A DNA stretch of 64,000 nt from Niastella vici (GCF_002077945.1 NZ_LVYD01000001.1:682001-746000), one strand, 5' to 3'; counted from the stretch's first letter, positions 33,872-42,637 are shown. The notes: generated by a model not told the origin, from the sequence alone. Made by a program: numbers and translations.

Positions 33872-34762
33872 ATGGCTAATCAATCGCGAAGAGTTGCCAT
33901 CAAAAACCTGGTAGCGGGAACGGCCGCACTGGGTACTGCCAACGTGCTTTCGTCTTTTACCACCCCCTCAGCAATTAAATCAACTACTTTGAAAGGAAAT
34001 ATCAACCACGCTGTTTGCCGTTGGTGCTATGGTTCCATTGAGTTGGATGAATTTTGTGCGGCAGCAAAAAAAATGGGTATCAGTGCTATTGACCTTGTTG
34101 GCCCCAAAGACTGGCCAACCTTACAAAAACACGGCCTGTTCTCTTCTATGTGCAATGGCGCCGAAATTAACCTGGTAGATGGCTGGAACGATAAAAAAAA
34201 TCACGCCCAGTTAATCAAGAACTACACCGAAATGATTCCCCTGGTAGCGAAAGCAGGTTATAAAAACCTCATTTGCTTCAGTGGCAACCGCCGGGGTATA
34301 GACGATGAAACCGGTTGGAACAATTGTGCTGAAGGCTTAAAGCAAATAATGCCCCTTGCTGAAAAGAACAATGTGATGATCGTAATGGAACTGCTGAACA
34401 GCAAAGTGAATCACAAAGATTACCAGTGCGATAAAACACCCTGGGGTGTTGAGCTGGTAAAGCGCGTAGGTTCCGAAAACTTCAAGCTGTTATACGATAT
34501 CTACCACATGCAGATCGATGAAGGCGATGTAATTCGCACCATCAAAGACAATCACCAGTACATAGCCCATTACCATACCGGTGGCGTTCCGGGCCGAAAT
34601 GAAATTGATGAAACACAGGAGCTCTATTATCCTGCGATCATGAAGGCCATTCTTGAAACCGGTTTCAAAGGATATGTTGCGCAGGAATTTATACCCGCGC
34701 GCAAAACCAATGAAGAAAAGCTGGTTTCGCTTGAAAAAGCCATTAAGATCTGTGATGTATAA
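33872..34762 (+). CDS. exported hydroxypyruvate isomerase-like TIM barrel
   Basis: The 296-residue protein begins with a Tat-like signal (MANQSRRVAIKNLVAG, hydrophobic stretch to about 32). The barrel has HAVCRWCYGSIELDEFC, the pattern of hydroxypyruvate isomerase-type proteins, then SAIDLVGP, VMIVMELLNSKVNHKDY, LLYDIYHMQIDEGD, IAHYHTGGVPGRNE and GYVAQEF. Glu, Asp, His and Glu of these motifs fit metal binding. In keto-sugar pathways such enzymes may isomerise or hydrate intermediates. It is followed by the first GMC gene at 53 bases. Confidence 0.9.
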   Translation: MANQSRRVAIKNLVAGTAALGTANVLSSFTTPSAIKSTTLKGNINHAVCRWCYGSIELDEFCAAAKKMGISAIDLVGPKDWPTLQKHGLFSSMCNGAEINLVDGWNDKKNHAQLIKNYTEMIPLVAKAGYKNLICFSGNRRGIDDETGWNNCAEGLKQIMPLAEKNNVMIVMELLNSKVNHKDYQCDKTPWGVELVKRVGSENFKLLYDIYHMQIDEGDVIRTIKDNHQYIAHYHTGGVPGRNEIDETQELYYPAIMKAILETGFKGYVAQEFIPARKTNEEKLVSLEKAIKICDV

Positions 34763-34815
34763 AACTGTTTTCGCATTTTTCTCGTCTTTCTTAAAACTAA
34801 ATAAAACAATGAATC

Positions 34816-36495
34816 ATGGCAGATAATGTATATGATGCTATTGTAGTGGGATCGGGTATCAGTGGCGGCTGGGCTGCAAAAGAACTGACCGAAAAAGGAT
34901 TGAAAGTGCTGTTGCTGGAGCGGGGTGAAAATATTGAACATATTAAAGGCTATACTAGCGCCAATAAAGCACCCTGGGAATTTCCTCACCGCGGCGGCAA
35001 AACCCAGGAAATGATAAAGGAATATCCCGTGTTGAACAGGGATTATCCGCTCAATGAAATGAACCTGAATTACTGGACAAACGAAAAGGATTGTCCGTAT
35101 ACAGAAACAAAACGGTTCGACTGGTTCCGTGGTTACCATGTAGGCGGCCGTTCACTGATGTGGGGCCGTCAAAGCTATCGCTGGAGCGATCTCGATTTTG
35201 AAGCCAATGCAAAAGATGGCCATGGTGTTGACTGGCCCATCCGCTATAAAGAAATTGCGCCCTGGTACGACTATGTTGAGAAATTTGCCGGTATCAGCGG
35301 TAGTAAAGAAGGCCTGGCGCATTTACCCGATGGACAGTTTCAGCCAGCCATGGAATTGAACTGTGTTGAGAAAGATGTGGCCGCCCGGCTTAAAGATCAT
35401 TATAAAGGACAGCGTCATTTGTTTATTGGTCGCGTAGCGAATGCTACCCTGCCTTTACCGGGCAGAACCAATTGCCAGTACCGCAACAAATGCTGGTTGG
35501 GTTGTCCGTTCGGCGGTTATTTCAGCACGCAATCATCTACTTTGCCAGCTGCCGTAGCTACGGGTAATTTAACCCTTCGTCCTTTCTCTATTGTAACCAA
35601 AGTGCTGTACGATAAAGACAAGAAAAGAGCCACCGGTGTTGAAGTGATGGATGCGCAGGAAAACAAGACCTACGAGTTTAAATCGAAAGTAGTGTTCCTG
35701 TGCGCTTCGGCATTCAACAGTACCTGGGTGCTGTTCAATTCAGCAACTGATGTATGGCCCGGTGGTTTGGGCAGCAGCAGCGGCGAGTTGGGCCATAATG
35801 TAATGGACCACCATTTCCGCGTTGGTGCCGATGGAATTTTTGAGGGTTATGACGATAAATATTATTTCGGCCGCCGGCCCACCGGTTTTTATATCCCGCG
35901 TTTCCGCAATGTGGGCAGCGATAAAAGAGAATATGTGCGGGGCTTCGGTTACCAGGGCGCTGGCAGCCGCCAGGGTTGGAACCGCCAGATCGCGGAGCTG
36001 GGCATTGGCGCAGAATTAAAGAATGCTTTGCAGGAACCCGGTCCCTGGTCGTTGGGTATGACCGCTTTTGGCGAAATATTGCCCTACCACGAAAACACGA
36101 TCTCGCTCGATAAAACGAAAAAAGATAAATGGGGTTTGCCGGTGCTGGCCATCGACTGCGAATTGAAGGATAATGAAAAAAAGATGCGGGTCGATATGAA
36201 GAACGATGCCATGGAAATGCTTACTGCCGCCGGTTTAAAGGATGTAAAACCTTCAGAAAGCGATTATTTCATGGGTATGGGTATTCATGAAATGGGTACC
36301 GCCCGCATGGGTAAAGATGCCAAAACCTCTGTGCTCAATGGGCACAACCAGGTATGGGATGCCCCCAATGTATACGTAACCGATGGCGCCTGCATGACAT
36401 CTGCTGCCTGCGTTAACCCCTCACTTACTTACATGGCATTAACGGCCCGTGCCGCTGATCATGCTGTGAGTGAATTGAAAAAAGGAAATCTGTAG
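34816..36495 (+). CDS. GMC oxidoreductase large subunit, FAD-dependent sugar dehydrogenase
   Basis: The 559-residue flavoprotein has the FAD-binding VVGSGISGGWAAKEL at residues 10-24 and GGRSLMWGRQSYRWS near 112. The C-terminal active-site block is MGIHEMGTARMG...VNPSLTYMAL, with the catalytic His and Asn of the family. Cys220, Cys226 and Cys230 form CX5CX3C, the spacing reported to bind a [3Fe-4S] cluster in FAD-glucose dehydrogenase alpha subunits. It has no signal peptide, so export would depend on a Tat-bearing partner, the small subunit at 38420. It is one of two tandem paralogues. Confidence 0.93.
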   Translation: MADNVYDAIVVGSGISGGWAAKELTEKGLKVLLLERGENIEHIKGYTSANKAPWEFPHRGGKTQEMIKEYPVLNRDYPLNEMNLNYWTNEKDCPYTETKRFDWFRGYHVGGRSLMWGRQSYRWSDLDFEANAKDGHGVDWPIRYKEIAPWYDYVEKFAGISGSKEGLAHLPDGQFQPAMELNCVEKDVAARLKDHYKGQRHLFIGRVANATLPLPGRTNCQYRNKCWLGCPFGGYFSTQSSTLPAAVATGNLTLRPFSIVTKVLYDKDKKRATGVEVMDAQENKTYEFKSKVVFLCASAFNSTWVLFNSATDVWPGGLGSSSGELGHNVMDHHFRVGADGIFEGYDDKYYFGRRPTGFYIPRFRNVGSDKREYVRGFGYQGAGSRQGWNRQIAELGIGAELKNALQEPGPWSLGMTAFGEILPYHENTISLDKTKKDKWGLPVLAIDCELKDNEKKMRVDMKNDAMEMLTAAGLKDVKPSESDYFMGMGIHEMGTARMGKDAKTSVLNGHNQVWDAPNVYVTDGACMTSAACVNPSLTYMALTARAADHAVSELKKGNL

Positions 36496-36496
36496 A

Positions 36497-36659
36497 ATAA
36501 TGTGCTAATGTGCAAATTTGCTAATGGGCTGATAATAAGGGCAGGCTTGTTAAATGTTTTCTTTACGGTTAAAATTTTTTTTAATTTACACGCTTCCTTA
36601 ATTTATTAGATATCGTCTTCAATTAGCATATTAGCACATTATCAAATTAGCAAATAAGC
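36497..36659. repeat. inverted repeats between the two GMC genes
   Basis: A left arm AATAATGTGCTAATGTGC (36497-36514, with more related sequence to 36524) and a right arm 36621-36659 are imperfect inverted copies; the right arm reads GATAATGTGCTAATATGC on the minus strand. The 170-base spacer between the genes is almost filled by them. Low-complexity TGCTAAT units make up both arms. Confidence 0.75.
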
Positions 36660-36665
36660 AACACT

Positions 36666-38381
36666 ATGCCAGGAGATTCTCTGAACGTACACCTAAACAC
36701 GAAAGCAACCGCACAAAACACCTATGATGCCATTGTAGTTGGTTCGGGTATAAGTGGTGGCTGGGCCGCCAAGGAATTATGCGAAAAAGGTCTTAAAACA
36801 CTGGTGCTGGAACGGGGTAGAAATGTAGAACACATTAAAGACTACGCCGGAACAGAAAAGAACATCTGGGAGTTGACGCACCATAATAACCGGACCGAAG
36901 AAGATAAAAAGAACAGCCCCATTCAAAGCAAATGCTATGCTTACGATGAGGTTTCAAAAAAGTTCTTTGTCAATGATATTGAAAACCCGTACAACGAGGT
37001 AAAGAAGTTCTGGTGGATACGGGGATACCATGTTGGCGGCCGCTCGCTGATGTGGGGCCGTCAAAGCTACCGGTGGAGCGATCTTGATTTTGAAGCCAAT
37101 GGCAAAGATGGCCATGGAGTTGACTGGCCAATACGGTATAAAGACCTGGCGCCCTGGTACAGCTATGTAGAGAAGTTCGCCGGTATTAATGGCAACAAAG
37201 ACGGTTTGCCGCAATTGCCCGATGGGGAGTTTTTACCAGCCATGGAAATGAATTGCCTGGAGAAACATGTGGCAGCCAGCCTTAAGCAAAACTACAGCGA
37301 CCGGGTAATGATCATGGGCCGCTCGGCCAACCATACCAAACAGGTGGGTGACCGCGGGCCTTGCCAGTACCGCAATAAATGCCACCAGGGTTGTCCGTTC
37401 GGTGGGTATTTCAGCAGCAACTCGGCTACCCTGCCTGCTGCCAAAGCAACCGGTAATCTTACCTTACGGCCTCATTCCATAGTACTGGATGTGCTGTATG
37501 ATAAAGATAAAAAGCGGGCTACCGGCGTTCGGATCCTGGATGCAGAAACCATGAAGACCGAAGAGTACTATGCTAAAATAGTTTTCCTGAATGCAAGTAC
37601 CCTGGGAACTGCGCATATTCTGTTACATTCCGTATCGGATGTATTTCCGAATGGATTTGGCAATAGTAGCAACCAGGTGGGCCACAACCTCATGGACCAT
37701 CACTATGGAGTAGGCGCACACGGCGATTATGATGGATTTGAGGATTCGTATTATTATGGAAGAAGACCGAATGGTATTTACATACCCCGGTTCAGGAATA
37801 TCAATGAAAAAACAAAACGCAGCGATTATGTTCGCGGTTTTGGTTATCAGGGTGGCGCCAGCCGGGGACGTGGGAATGGTGAAGATGGCATTGGGGTTGA
37901 ACTGAAAGCAAGCCTTACCGAACCCGGTAAATGGGGCATGGGCATTGCTGCCTGGGGCGAACACTTACCTTACTATGAAAATAAGGTTACCCTGAACAAA
38001 GAGAAGAAAGATAAATGGGGATTGCCCATACTCGATATTGATTGTGAGTTCAAGGAGAATGAAAAGATCATGCGGAAGGATATGATGGACAGCGCCGCGG
38101 AAATGCTTGAAAAAGCAGGCATCAAGAATGTAAAAACATTCGACAGTGATCCCCCGCCCGGATTCTGTATTCATGAAATGGGCACTGCCCGCATGGGTAA
38201 AGATGCAAAAACATCGGTACTGAATGGCAATAACCAGATGCATGATGTAAAGAATGTGTTCATAACCGATGGCGCCTGTATGGCCTCATCAGCCTGCCAG
38301 AACCCGTCGTTGACATATATGGCGCTTACAGCACGGGCTGCAGATTTTGCGGTGAATGAGCTGAAAAAAGGTAATCTCTAA
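36666..38381 (+). CDS. second GMC oxidoreductase large subunit
   Basis: The 571-residue protein closely resembles the upstream GMC subunit: VVGSGISGGWAAKEL (about 24-38), GGRSLMWGRQSYRWS, and CIHEMGTARMG...QNPSLTYMAL at the C-terminus. Cys233, Cys239 and Cys243 conserve CX5CX3C. It differs by about 12 extra N-terminal residues and an insertion near 90-105. Only one small-subunit gene follows, so the two large subunits may share or compete for it. The gene pair probably arose by tandem duplication. Confidence 0.93.
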   Translation: MPGDSLNVHLNTKATAQNTYDAIVVGSGISGGWAAKELCEKGLKTLVLERGRNVEHIKDYAGTEKNIWELTHHNNRTEEDKKNSPIQSKCYAYDEVSKKFFVNDIENPYNEVKKFWWIRGYHVGGRSLMWGRQSYRWSDLDFEANGKDGHGVDWPIRYKDLAPWYSYVEKFAGINGNKDGLPQLPDGEFLPAMEMNCLEKHVAASLKQNYSDRVMIMGRSANHTKQVGDRGPCQYRNKCHQGCPFGGYFSSNSATLPAAKATGNLTLRPHSIVLDVLYDKDKKRATGVRILDAETMKTEEYYAKIVFLNASTLGTAHILLHSVSDVFPNGFGNSSNQVGHNLMDHHYGVGAHGDYDGFEDSYYYGRRPNGIYIPRFRNINEKTKRSDYVRGFGYQGGASRGRGNGEDGIGVELKASLTEPGKWGMGIAAWGEHLPYYENKVTLNKEKKDKWGLPILDIDCEFKENEKIMRKDMMDSAAEMLEKAGIKNVKTFDSDPPPGFCIHEMGTARMGKDAKTSVLNGNNQMHDVKNVFITDGACMASSACQNPSLTYMALTARAADFAVNELKKGNL

Positions 38382-38419
38382 TAAATCTCAAAATTGATTC
38401 ATACTTCAAATTAATAATT

Positions 38420-38995
38420 ATGAACAGAAGAGACGCACTATCCCGTGTTGCATTGTTGTTGGGGGGAACGGTAATAGGGGGAGAATTTTTTCTGAGCGGT
38501 TGCACCAGCTCCGATAAAAAGATCGGACAATCAGTTGACTTCACCGCCGACGATATTGCTTACCTGGATGAAATAGCAGAGACCATTATTCCTGCTACCG
38601 ATACACCCGGCGCCAAAGAAGCTAAAGTAGGCTCCTTCATGACCGTTATGGTGAAAGATTGCTACGACGAAAAGCAACAGAAAATATTCCTGGAAGGCAT
38701 GAACAAGCTGAATGAAGCCAGCAAACAGAAGTACGGCGGTAATGGGTTTATGAAAATAACCCCTGAACAACGTAAGGAGTTGTTGAATGCCCTGGATAAG
38801 GAGCAGAAAGAACACGGCAAGAACAAGAAGAAGGATGATGAGCCGCATTATTTTTCGCTGATGAAACAGTTAACCCTGTTGGGTTACTTTACATCGGAAC
38901 CCGGCGCTACAAAAGCGTTGCGTTATGTGCCGGTACCCGGCCGTTTCGAAGCCTGTATGCCTTACAAAAAAGGCGATAAGGCCTGGGCTTTATAA
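38420..38995 (+). CDS. gluconate 2-dehydrogenase subunit 3 family, Tat lipoprotein
   Basis: The 191-residue protein has the Tat start MNRRDALSRVALLLGG and a lipobox ending LSGC (Cys28), so it is folded in the cytoplasm, exported and lipid-anchored. The mature domain (about 45-185) has the family pattern YLDEIAETIIPATDTPGAKEAKV, then a helical region and a final RYVPVPGRFEACMPY. In gluconate and glucose dehydrogenases this subunit chaperones the GMC subunit through Tat and supports electron transfer. It follows the second GMC gene by 38 bases. Confidence 0.93.
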   Translation: MNRRDALSRVALLLGGTVIGGEFFLSGCTSSDKKIGQSVDFTADDIAYLDEIAETIIPATDTPGAKEAKVGSFMTVMVKDCYDEKQQKIFLEGMNKLNEASKQKYGGNGFMKITPEQRKELLNALDKEQKEHGKNKKKDDEPHYFSLMKQLTLLGYFTSEPGATKALRYVPVPGRFEACMPYKKGDKAWAL

Positions 38996-39017
38996 GCAAA
39001 TTGACTATTGAATTATA

Positions 39018-39060
39018 AATGATGAATGTTGAAGTGCAAAACCCTTCGCCATTCATCATT
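39018..39060. repeat. perfect 11-bp inverted repeat before the last locus gene
   Basis: AATGATGAATG (39018-39028) and CATTCATCATT (39050-39060) are exact inverted copies with a 21-base loop. No T-tract follows, so it is more a repeat or regulatory hairpin than a terminator. Confidence 0.7.
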
Positions 39061-39095
39061 GGTATTTTAAATATGGATTAATTACAACAACCATC

Positions 39096-39965
39096 ATGTA
39101 TAACAGAAGAAGTTTTCTCAAAGCAACCGGAGCATTGGCGTCAGGAATACTCGTTGGAAGATCAGCATTTTCAATGGAGGATTTTTCAACGAATGGACAC
39201 ATTAAAAAATTTGGCCTGCAGTTATGGTCCCTGCGCGATGATCTGCCGAAAGATCCCAAAGGTGTTTTAAAACAGGTAGCCTCGTTTGGTTATAAACAGG
39301 TTGAAAGCTATGAAGGCAAGCAGGGCATGTTCTGGGGTATGACCAACAAGGAATTCAAAAAATATATGGATGAGCTGGGCATGAGCATTGTTTCGAGCCA
39401 CTGTAATATCAATAGTGATTTTGAAACAAAGGCAGCACAGGCCGGTGAAATTGGAATGAAATATCTTATTTGTCCGCACCTGGGCGTACAAAAGACCATT
39501 GATGACTTTAAACGGAGTGCCGAGAAATTCAATGCCTGCGGTGAGATCTGTAAAAAGAACGGATTGCGATTCGCTTATCACAACCATGGCTACAGCTTTA
39601 CCGAGCTGGAAGGACAAATGCCCCAGGATGTTTTGATGAAGAATACCAATGCAGCCCTGGTTGATTTTGAAATGGATATTTACTGGGTTGTTACCGCCGG
39701 CGCCGATCCAATTGCCTGGTTGAACAAATATCCCGGCCGGTTTACCTTGTGTCATGTAAAAGACCGGTTAAAAGGTGCAGATCCCAAGAATACAGATGCA
39801 TCTACCGACCTGGGCACCGGTAGTATTGACTTTGCGAAGATCCTGAAAGTGGGTACCAGCAAGGGACTGAAATATTATATTGTTGAGCAGGAGCACTATG
39901 ATAACAGCACCCCGCTGAAGAGTGCAGAGGTGGACGCAGCGTATATGAAGAAGTTTAAGATATAA
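39096..39965 (+). CDS. exported sugar phosphate isomerase/epimerase-type TIM barrel
   Basis: The 289-residue protein starts with a Tat-like signal peptide (MYNRRSFLKATGALASG) and is a paralogue of the barrel at 25550: KKFGLQLWSLRDD, GYKQVESY, VSSHCNINS, YHNHGYSF, VDFEMDIYWV, LCHVKDRLK and YIVEQEHYD. The Glu/Asp/His/Glu set fits a metal centre. Two diverged copies at opposite ends of the locus suggest different keto-sugar substrates. A strong terminator follows. Confidence 0.9.
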   Translation: MYNRRSFLKATGALASGILVGRSAFSMEDFSTNGHIKKFGLQLWSLRDDLPKDPKGVLKQVASFGYKQVESYEGKQGMFWGMTNKEFKKYMDELGMSIVSSHCNINSDFETKAAQAGEIGMKYLICPHLGVQKTIDDFKRSAEKFNACGEICKKNGLRFAYHNHGYSFTELEGQMPQDVLMKNTNAALVDFEMDIYWVVTAGADPIAWLNKYPGRFTLCHVKDRLKGADPKNTDASTDLGTGSIDFAKILKVGTSKGLKYYIVEQEHYDNSTPLKSAEVDAAYMKKFKI

Positions 39966-40020
39966 TACCCCCCGACGAGTTGGGGGCTGGCGGAGGAGCA
40001 ATGAGGTTCAAAAATTTTAA

Positions 40021-40052
40021 GAGGTTTCCTAAAAGGGAAGCCTCTTTTTTTT
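40021..40052 (+). terminator. terminator at the end of the sugar-oxidation locus
   Basis: GAGGTTTCC pairs with GGGAAGCCTC (one G-U) around a short A-rich loop, followed by eight T. Confidence 0.88.
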
Positions 40053-40119
40053 CCGGTTACCGGTGGCAGTGCCGTTTGCCGTTTACGGTTTTGTATCTTT
40101 AAAGAAACAACTACACATT

Positions 40120-40545
40120 ATGAGAAATTTGCCTTTATTCATTCTTACCTTCTTTATCATTCAACATGCCTGCGCCCAGTCGGGCGATGAACAAACTATA
40201 CGTAAGGTCCTGGGCGATCAGGTCGTTGCGTGGAACAATGGGAATATTGAAGAATTTATGAAAGGGTACTGGAACAACGACTCTTTGATGTTTATTGGTA
40301 AAAGCGGTGTAACATATGGCTACCACAACACACTAATGAATTATAAACAGCATTACAACAATGCCGACGCAATGGGAACCCTGTCGTTTGAGCTTATCAA
40401 AGTGCAGCGACTGTCGCCCGAATACTACTTCATTGTTGGTAAATGGCATTTGAAAAGGAAAATCGGCGATGTGGGCGGCCACTACAATCTTCTCTTCCGG
40501 AAAATTAATGGTACCTGGGTGATTGTGGCAGACCATAGTAGCTAA
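40120..40545 (+). CDS. exported SnoaL/NTF2-like (DUF4440-type) protein
   Basis: ATG 40120 is chosen because a signal peptide (RNLPLFILTFFIIQHACAQ) follows at once; the frame extends 19 codons upstream. The 141-residue product, about 120 when mature, has the NTF2-like order: helix DEQTIRKVLGDQVVAWNNGNIEEFM, then GYWNNDSLMFIGKSGVTYGYHN, and final strands YYFIVGKWHLKRKIG and GTWVIVADHSS. Such domains act as small-molecule-binding or isomerase-like folds; no catalytic Asp/His pair is evident. Function unknown. A -7-like TATCTTTA lies at 40094-40101. Confidence 0.85.
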   Translation: MRNLPLFILTFFIIQHACAQSGDEQTIRKVLGDQVVAWNNGNIEEFMKGYWNNDSLMFIGKSGVTYGYHNTLMNYKQHYNNADAMGTLSFELIKVQRLSPEYYFIVGKWHLKRKIGDVGGHYNLLFRKINGTWVIVADHSS

Positions 40546-40640
40546 TTCCGCAGAGCGGGACAGGTTATACCCAAGCGCGGCATCCAGTACACTTCAACCC
40601 AATTTGCCCATTCATATGGGCAAACATAAATCATACTACC

Positions 40641-41546
40641 ATGGCTCTTATAATTATTGGATTTATCATTTTTATCGTAGGCCTGGCAATTGCCCGCAGC
40701 CAGGAAAATTTCCATCGTTTTGCTTCTCCCGTACGGATAATCGGGGTCATCTTTATCCTGATTGGCATACTCACTTCCTGTATCATTCAGATTGAAGCCG
40801 GTGAAATAGGTGTAAAGAAATTGTTTGGTAAAGTACAGAACGATGTATTAAGCAGCGGTCTGCATTTTATTAATCCCCTGCTCGAAGTAGAAAAGATGGA
40901 TGTAAAAACCCAGAACTACACCATGAGCGGCGTGCGTGATGAAGGACAGAAATCGGGCGATGACGCCATTCGCGCCCTTACAGCCGACGGGCTGGAAGTA
41001 GTTATTGACCTTACGGTGCTGTACAGGGTATTGCCAACCGAAGCGCCGCGCCTGGTGCGGGAAACCGGGCTCGATTTTACTGATAAGATCGTGCGGCCGC
41101 TCACCCGTACCAAAATCCGCGATAATGCGGTGTATTATGAAGCGGTATCGCTGTATTCTTCGAAGCGCGATGAATTTCAGACCCGCATTTTTAAAAGCAT
41201 TGAAACCGACTTTAAAAACCGGGGCCTGGTGCTGGAACAATTGCTGGTACGTAATATAACGCTGCCGGCCATGGTAAAAACAGCCATTGAGCAAAAGATC
41301 ACCGCCGAGCAGGATGCCCAGAAAATGCAATTCGTACTGCAAAAAGAAAAGCAGGAGGCGGAACGCAAACGGGTAGAAGCGCAGGGTATCAGCGACTACC
41401 AGCACATCATCAGCGAAAGTCTTACCGACAGGCAATTGCAATATGAACAAATAAAGGCCATGAAAGAACTGGCTGGTTCAAGCAACGCCAAAATGGTGAT
41501 CATGGGCAAGGGCAATACGCCGGTTATCCTTGATGCGAAACAATAG
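40641..41546 (+). CDS. prohibitin/SPFH (band 7) family membrane protein
   Basis: The 301-residue protein has two hydrophobic stretches (about 2-18 and 32-50) and a prohibitin-type SPFH domain: AGEIGVKKLFGKV, LHFINPLLEVEKMDVKTQNYTM, then a long helical C-terminus (EQKITAEQDAQKMQFVLQKEK). It probably assembles as large rings in the inner membrane and may modulate FtsH or membrane microdomains, as relatives do. The neighbours are unrelated, and it appears monocistronic. Confidence 0.92.
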   Translation: MALIIIGFIIFIVGLAIARSQENFHRFASPVRIIGVIFILIGILTSCIIQIEAGEIGVKKLFGKVQNDVLSSGLHFINPLLEVEKMDVKTQNYTMSGVRDEGQKSGDDAIRALTADGLEVVIDLTVLYRVLPTEAPRLVRETGLDFTDKIVRPLTRTKIRDNAVYYEAVSLYSSKRDEFQTRIFKSIETDFKNRGLVLEQLLVRNITLPAMVKTAIEQKITAEQDAQKMQFVLQKEKQEAERKRVEAQGISDYQHIISESLTDRQLQYEQIKAMKELAGSSNAKMVIMGKGNTPVILDAKQ

Positions 41547-41620
41547 GTAATTGTGAAAGAAATACAGCTGTGCACGGGCGTTGCGGGCAAACAGTGTGAA
41601 ACTCAGAAGGGGATTTTACA

Positions 41621-41640
41621 CCTCCGCCACCTGGCGGAGG
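41621..41640. repeat. REP-like palindrome
   Basis: CCTCCGCCA and TGGCGGAGG are inverted arms around two bases. The core GCCA-TGGC recurs in the palindrome at 45199-45214. It lacks a T-tract. Confidence 0.6.
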
Positions 41641-41693
41641 CCGGGGCGTAATAATTTAGCTTTCAAACCGTTTAAAAGGTGTCAACCAAACCG

Positions 41694-41701
41694 TAGATTT
41701 G
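41694..41701 (+). promoter_or_regulatory. -7 element for the outer-membrane protein gene
   Basis: TAGATTTG matches TAnnTTTG exactly, about 36 bases before ATG 41737. No clear -33 partner was found. Confidence 0.35.
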
Positions 41702-41736
41702 TGCGGATGAATGTATTATGTCCTAATTGAATATCA

Positions 41737-42591
41737 ATGAGAAACATTTTCACGCTGTTATGTTGTTTACCCCTGGCAACCCTTGGCCAGAATTTTCATT
41801 TTTCGGCCCGGTTGGGAGTCGCCAACTACCAGGGCGATCTGCAGGCAAAGCGGGTTACCTTTAAACAAGCTAAATTTTTGGGATCGCTGGGCGCCCAGTA
41901 TGATCTTTCCGAACATTTTACTGCCCGAACCTATTTCACGCTTTCATCCCTTGCGGCCGATGATAAATACGGCAACAGCAACATGAAAATGCGTAACCTG
42001 AATTTTTCTACCAAACTGTTCGATTGGGAACTGAGTGCGCAATACAATATTTTAAGTTTGAACGATTCCTGGTTCACCCCCTATTTGTTTGCAGGTATAG
42101 GCTTATATCATTTTAAGCCTTACACAAAAGCACCCGACGGCACCAAGACCTTTCTGCAACCCCTGAGCACCGAAGGTGAGGGTATTGTTGCCGGTAAAAA
42201 GGGATATAAGCTCACCCAGTTCAATATTCCGTTGGGAATTGGCGCCACGTATGCCATAAGTGAAGATATCAGGGTTGGGTTGGAGCTGGGTTACCGAAAA
42301 TTGTTTACTGATTATCTTGATGATGTTAGTACAGAATATGTTGATCAGGCTACGCTGCTGGCTGCCAAAGGGCAAACTGCAGTTGACCTGGCTTACCGGG
42401 GCGATGAAGTAGGCGCCGGTTCGTACCCCACTGCTAAAACACCCCGCGGCGGTTCAAACGAAAAAGACGGTTATTATTACATGGCCCTTACGGTGACCGT
42501 ACGCTCGTTTATTGATCAATATAAACGCATTGCAGGCTTGCCTACCTATCATCGTGATAGAAAAGTAGGTTGTCCGGCCACGAGGTTTTAA
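41737..42591 (+). CDS. outer-membrane beta-barrel protein (DUF6089-like)
   Basis: The 284-residue protein has a signal peptide ending TLGQ. It then shows amphipathic strands: FHFSARLGVANYQGDLQ, then TFKQAKFLGSLGAQYDLS, FTARTYFTLSSLAADD, a LFAGIGLYHFKPYT segment and VGLELGYRKLFTDYLDDVST. These match the DUF6089 barrel type common in Bacteroidota (from memory of the family). The C-terminal 20 residues (RKVGCPATRF) end in Phe. A structural or small-channel role in the outer membrane is likely; function unknown. Confidence 0.85.
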   Translation: MRNIFTLLCCLPLATLGQNFHFSARLGVANYQGDLQAKRVTFKQAKFLGSLGAQYDLSEHFTARTYFTLSSLAADDKYGNSNMKMRNLNFSTKLFDWELSAQYNILSLNDSWFTPYLFAGIGLYHFKPYTKAPDGTKTFLQPLSTEGEGIVAGKKGYKLTQFNIPLGIGATYAISEDIRVGLELGYRKLFTDYLDDVSTEYVDQATLLAAKGQTAVDLAYRGDEVGAGSYPTAKTPRGGSNEKDGYYYMALTVTVRSFIDQYKRIAGLPTYHRDRKVGCPATRF

Positions 42592-42637
42592 TACCCAGCC
42601 CCTAAGGAGTACACGAACACCGGTTTAAAATATTGAA

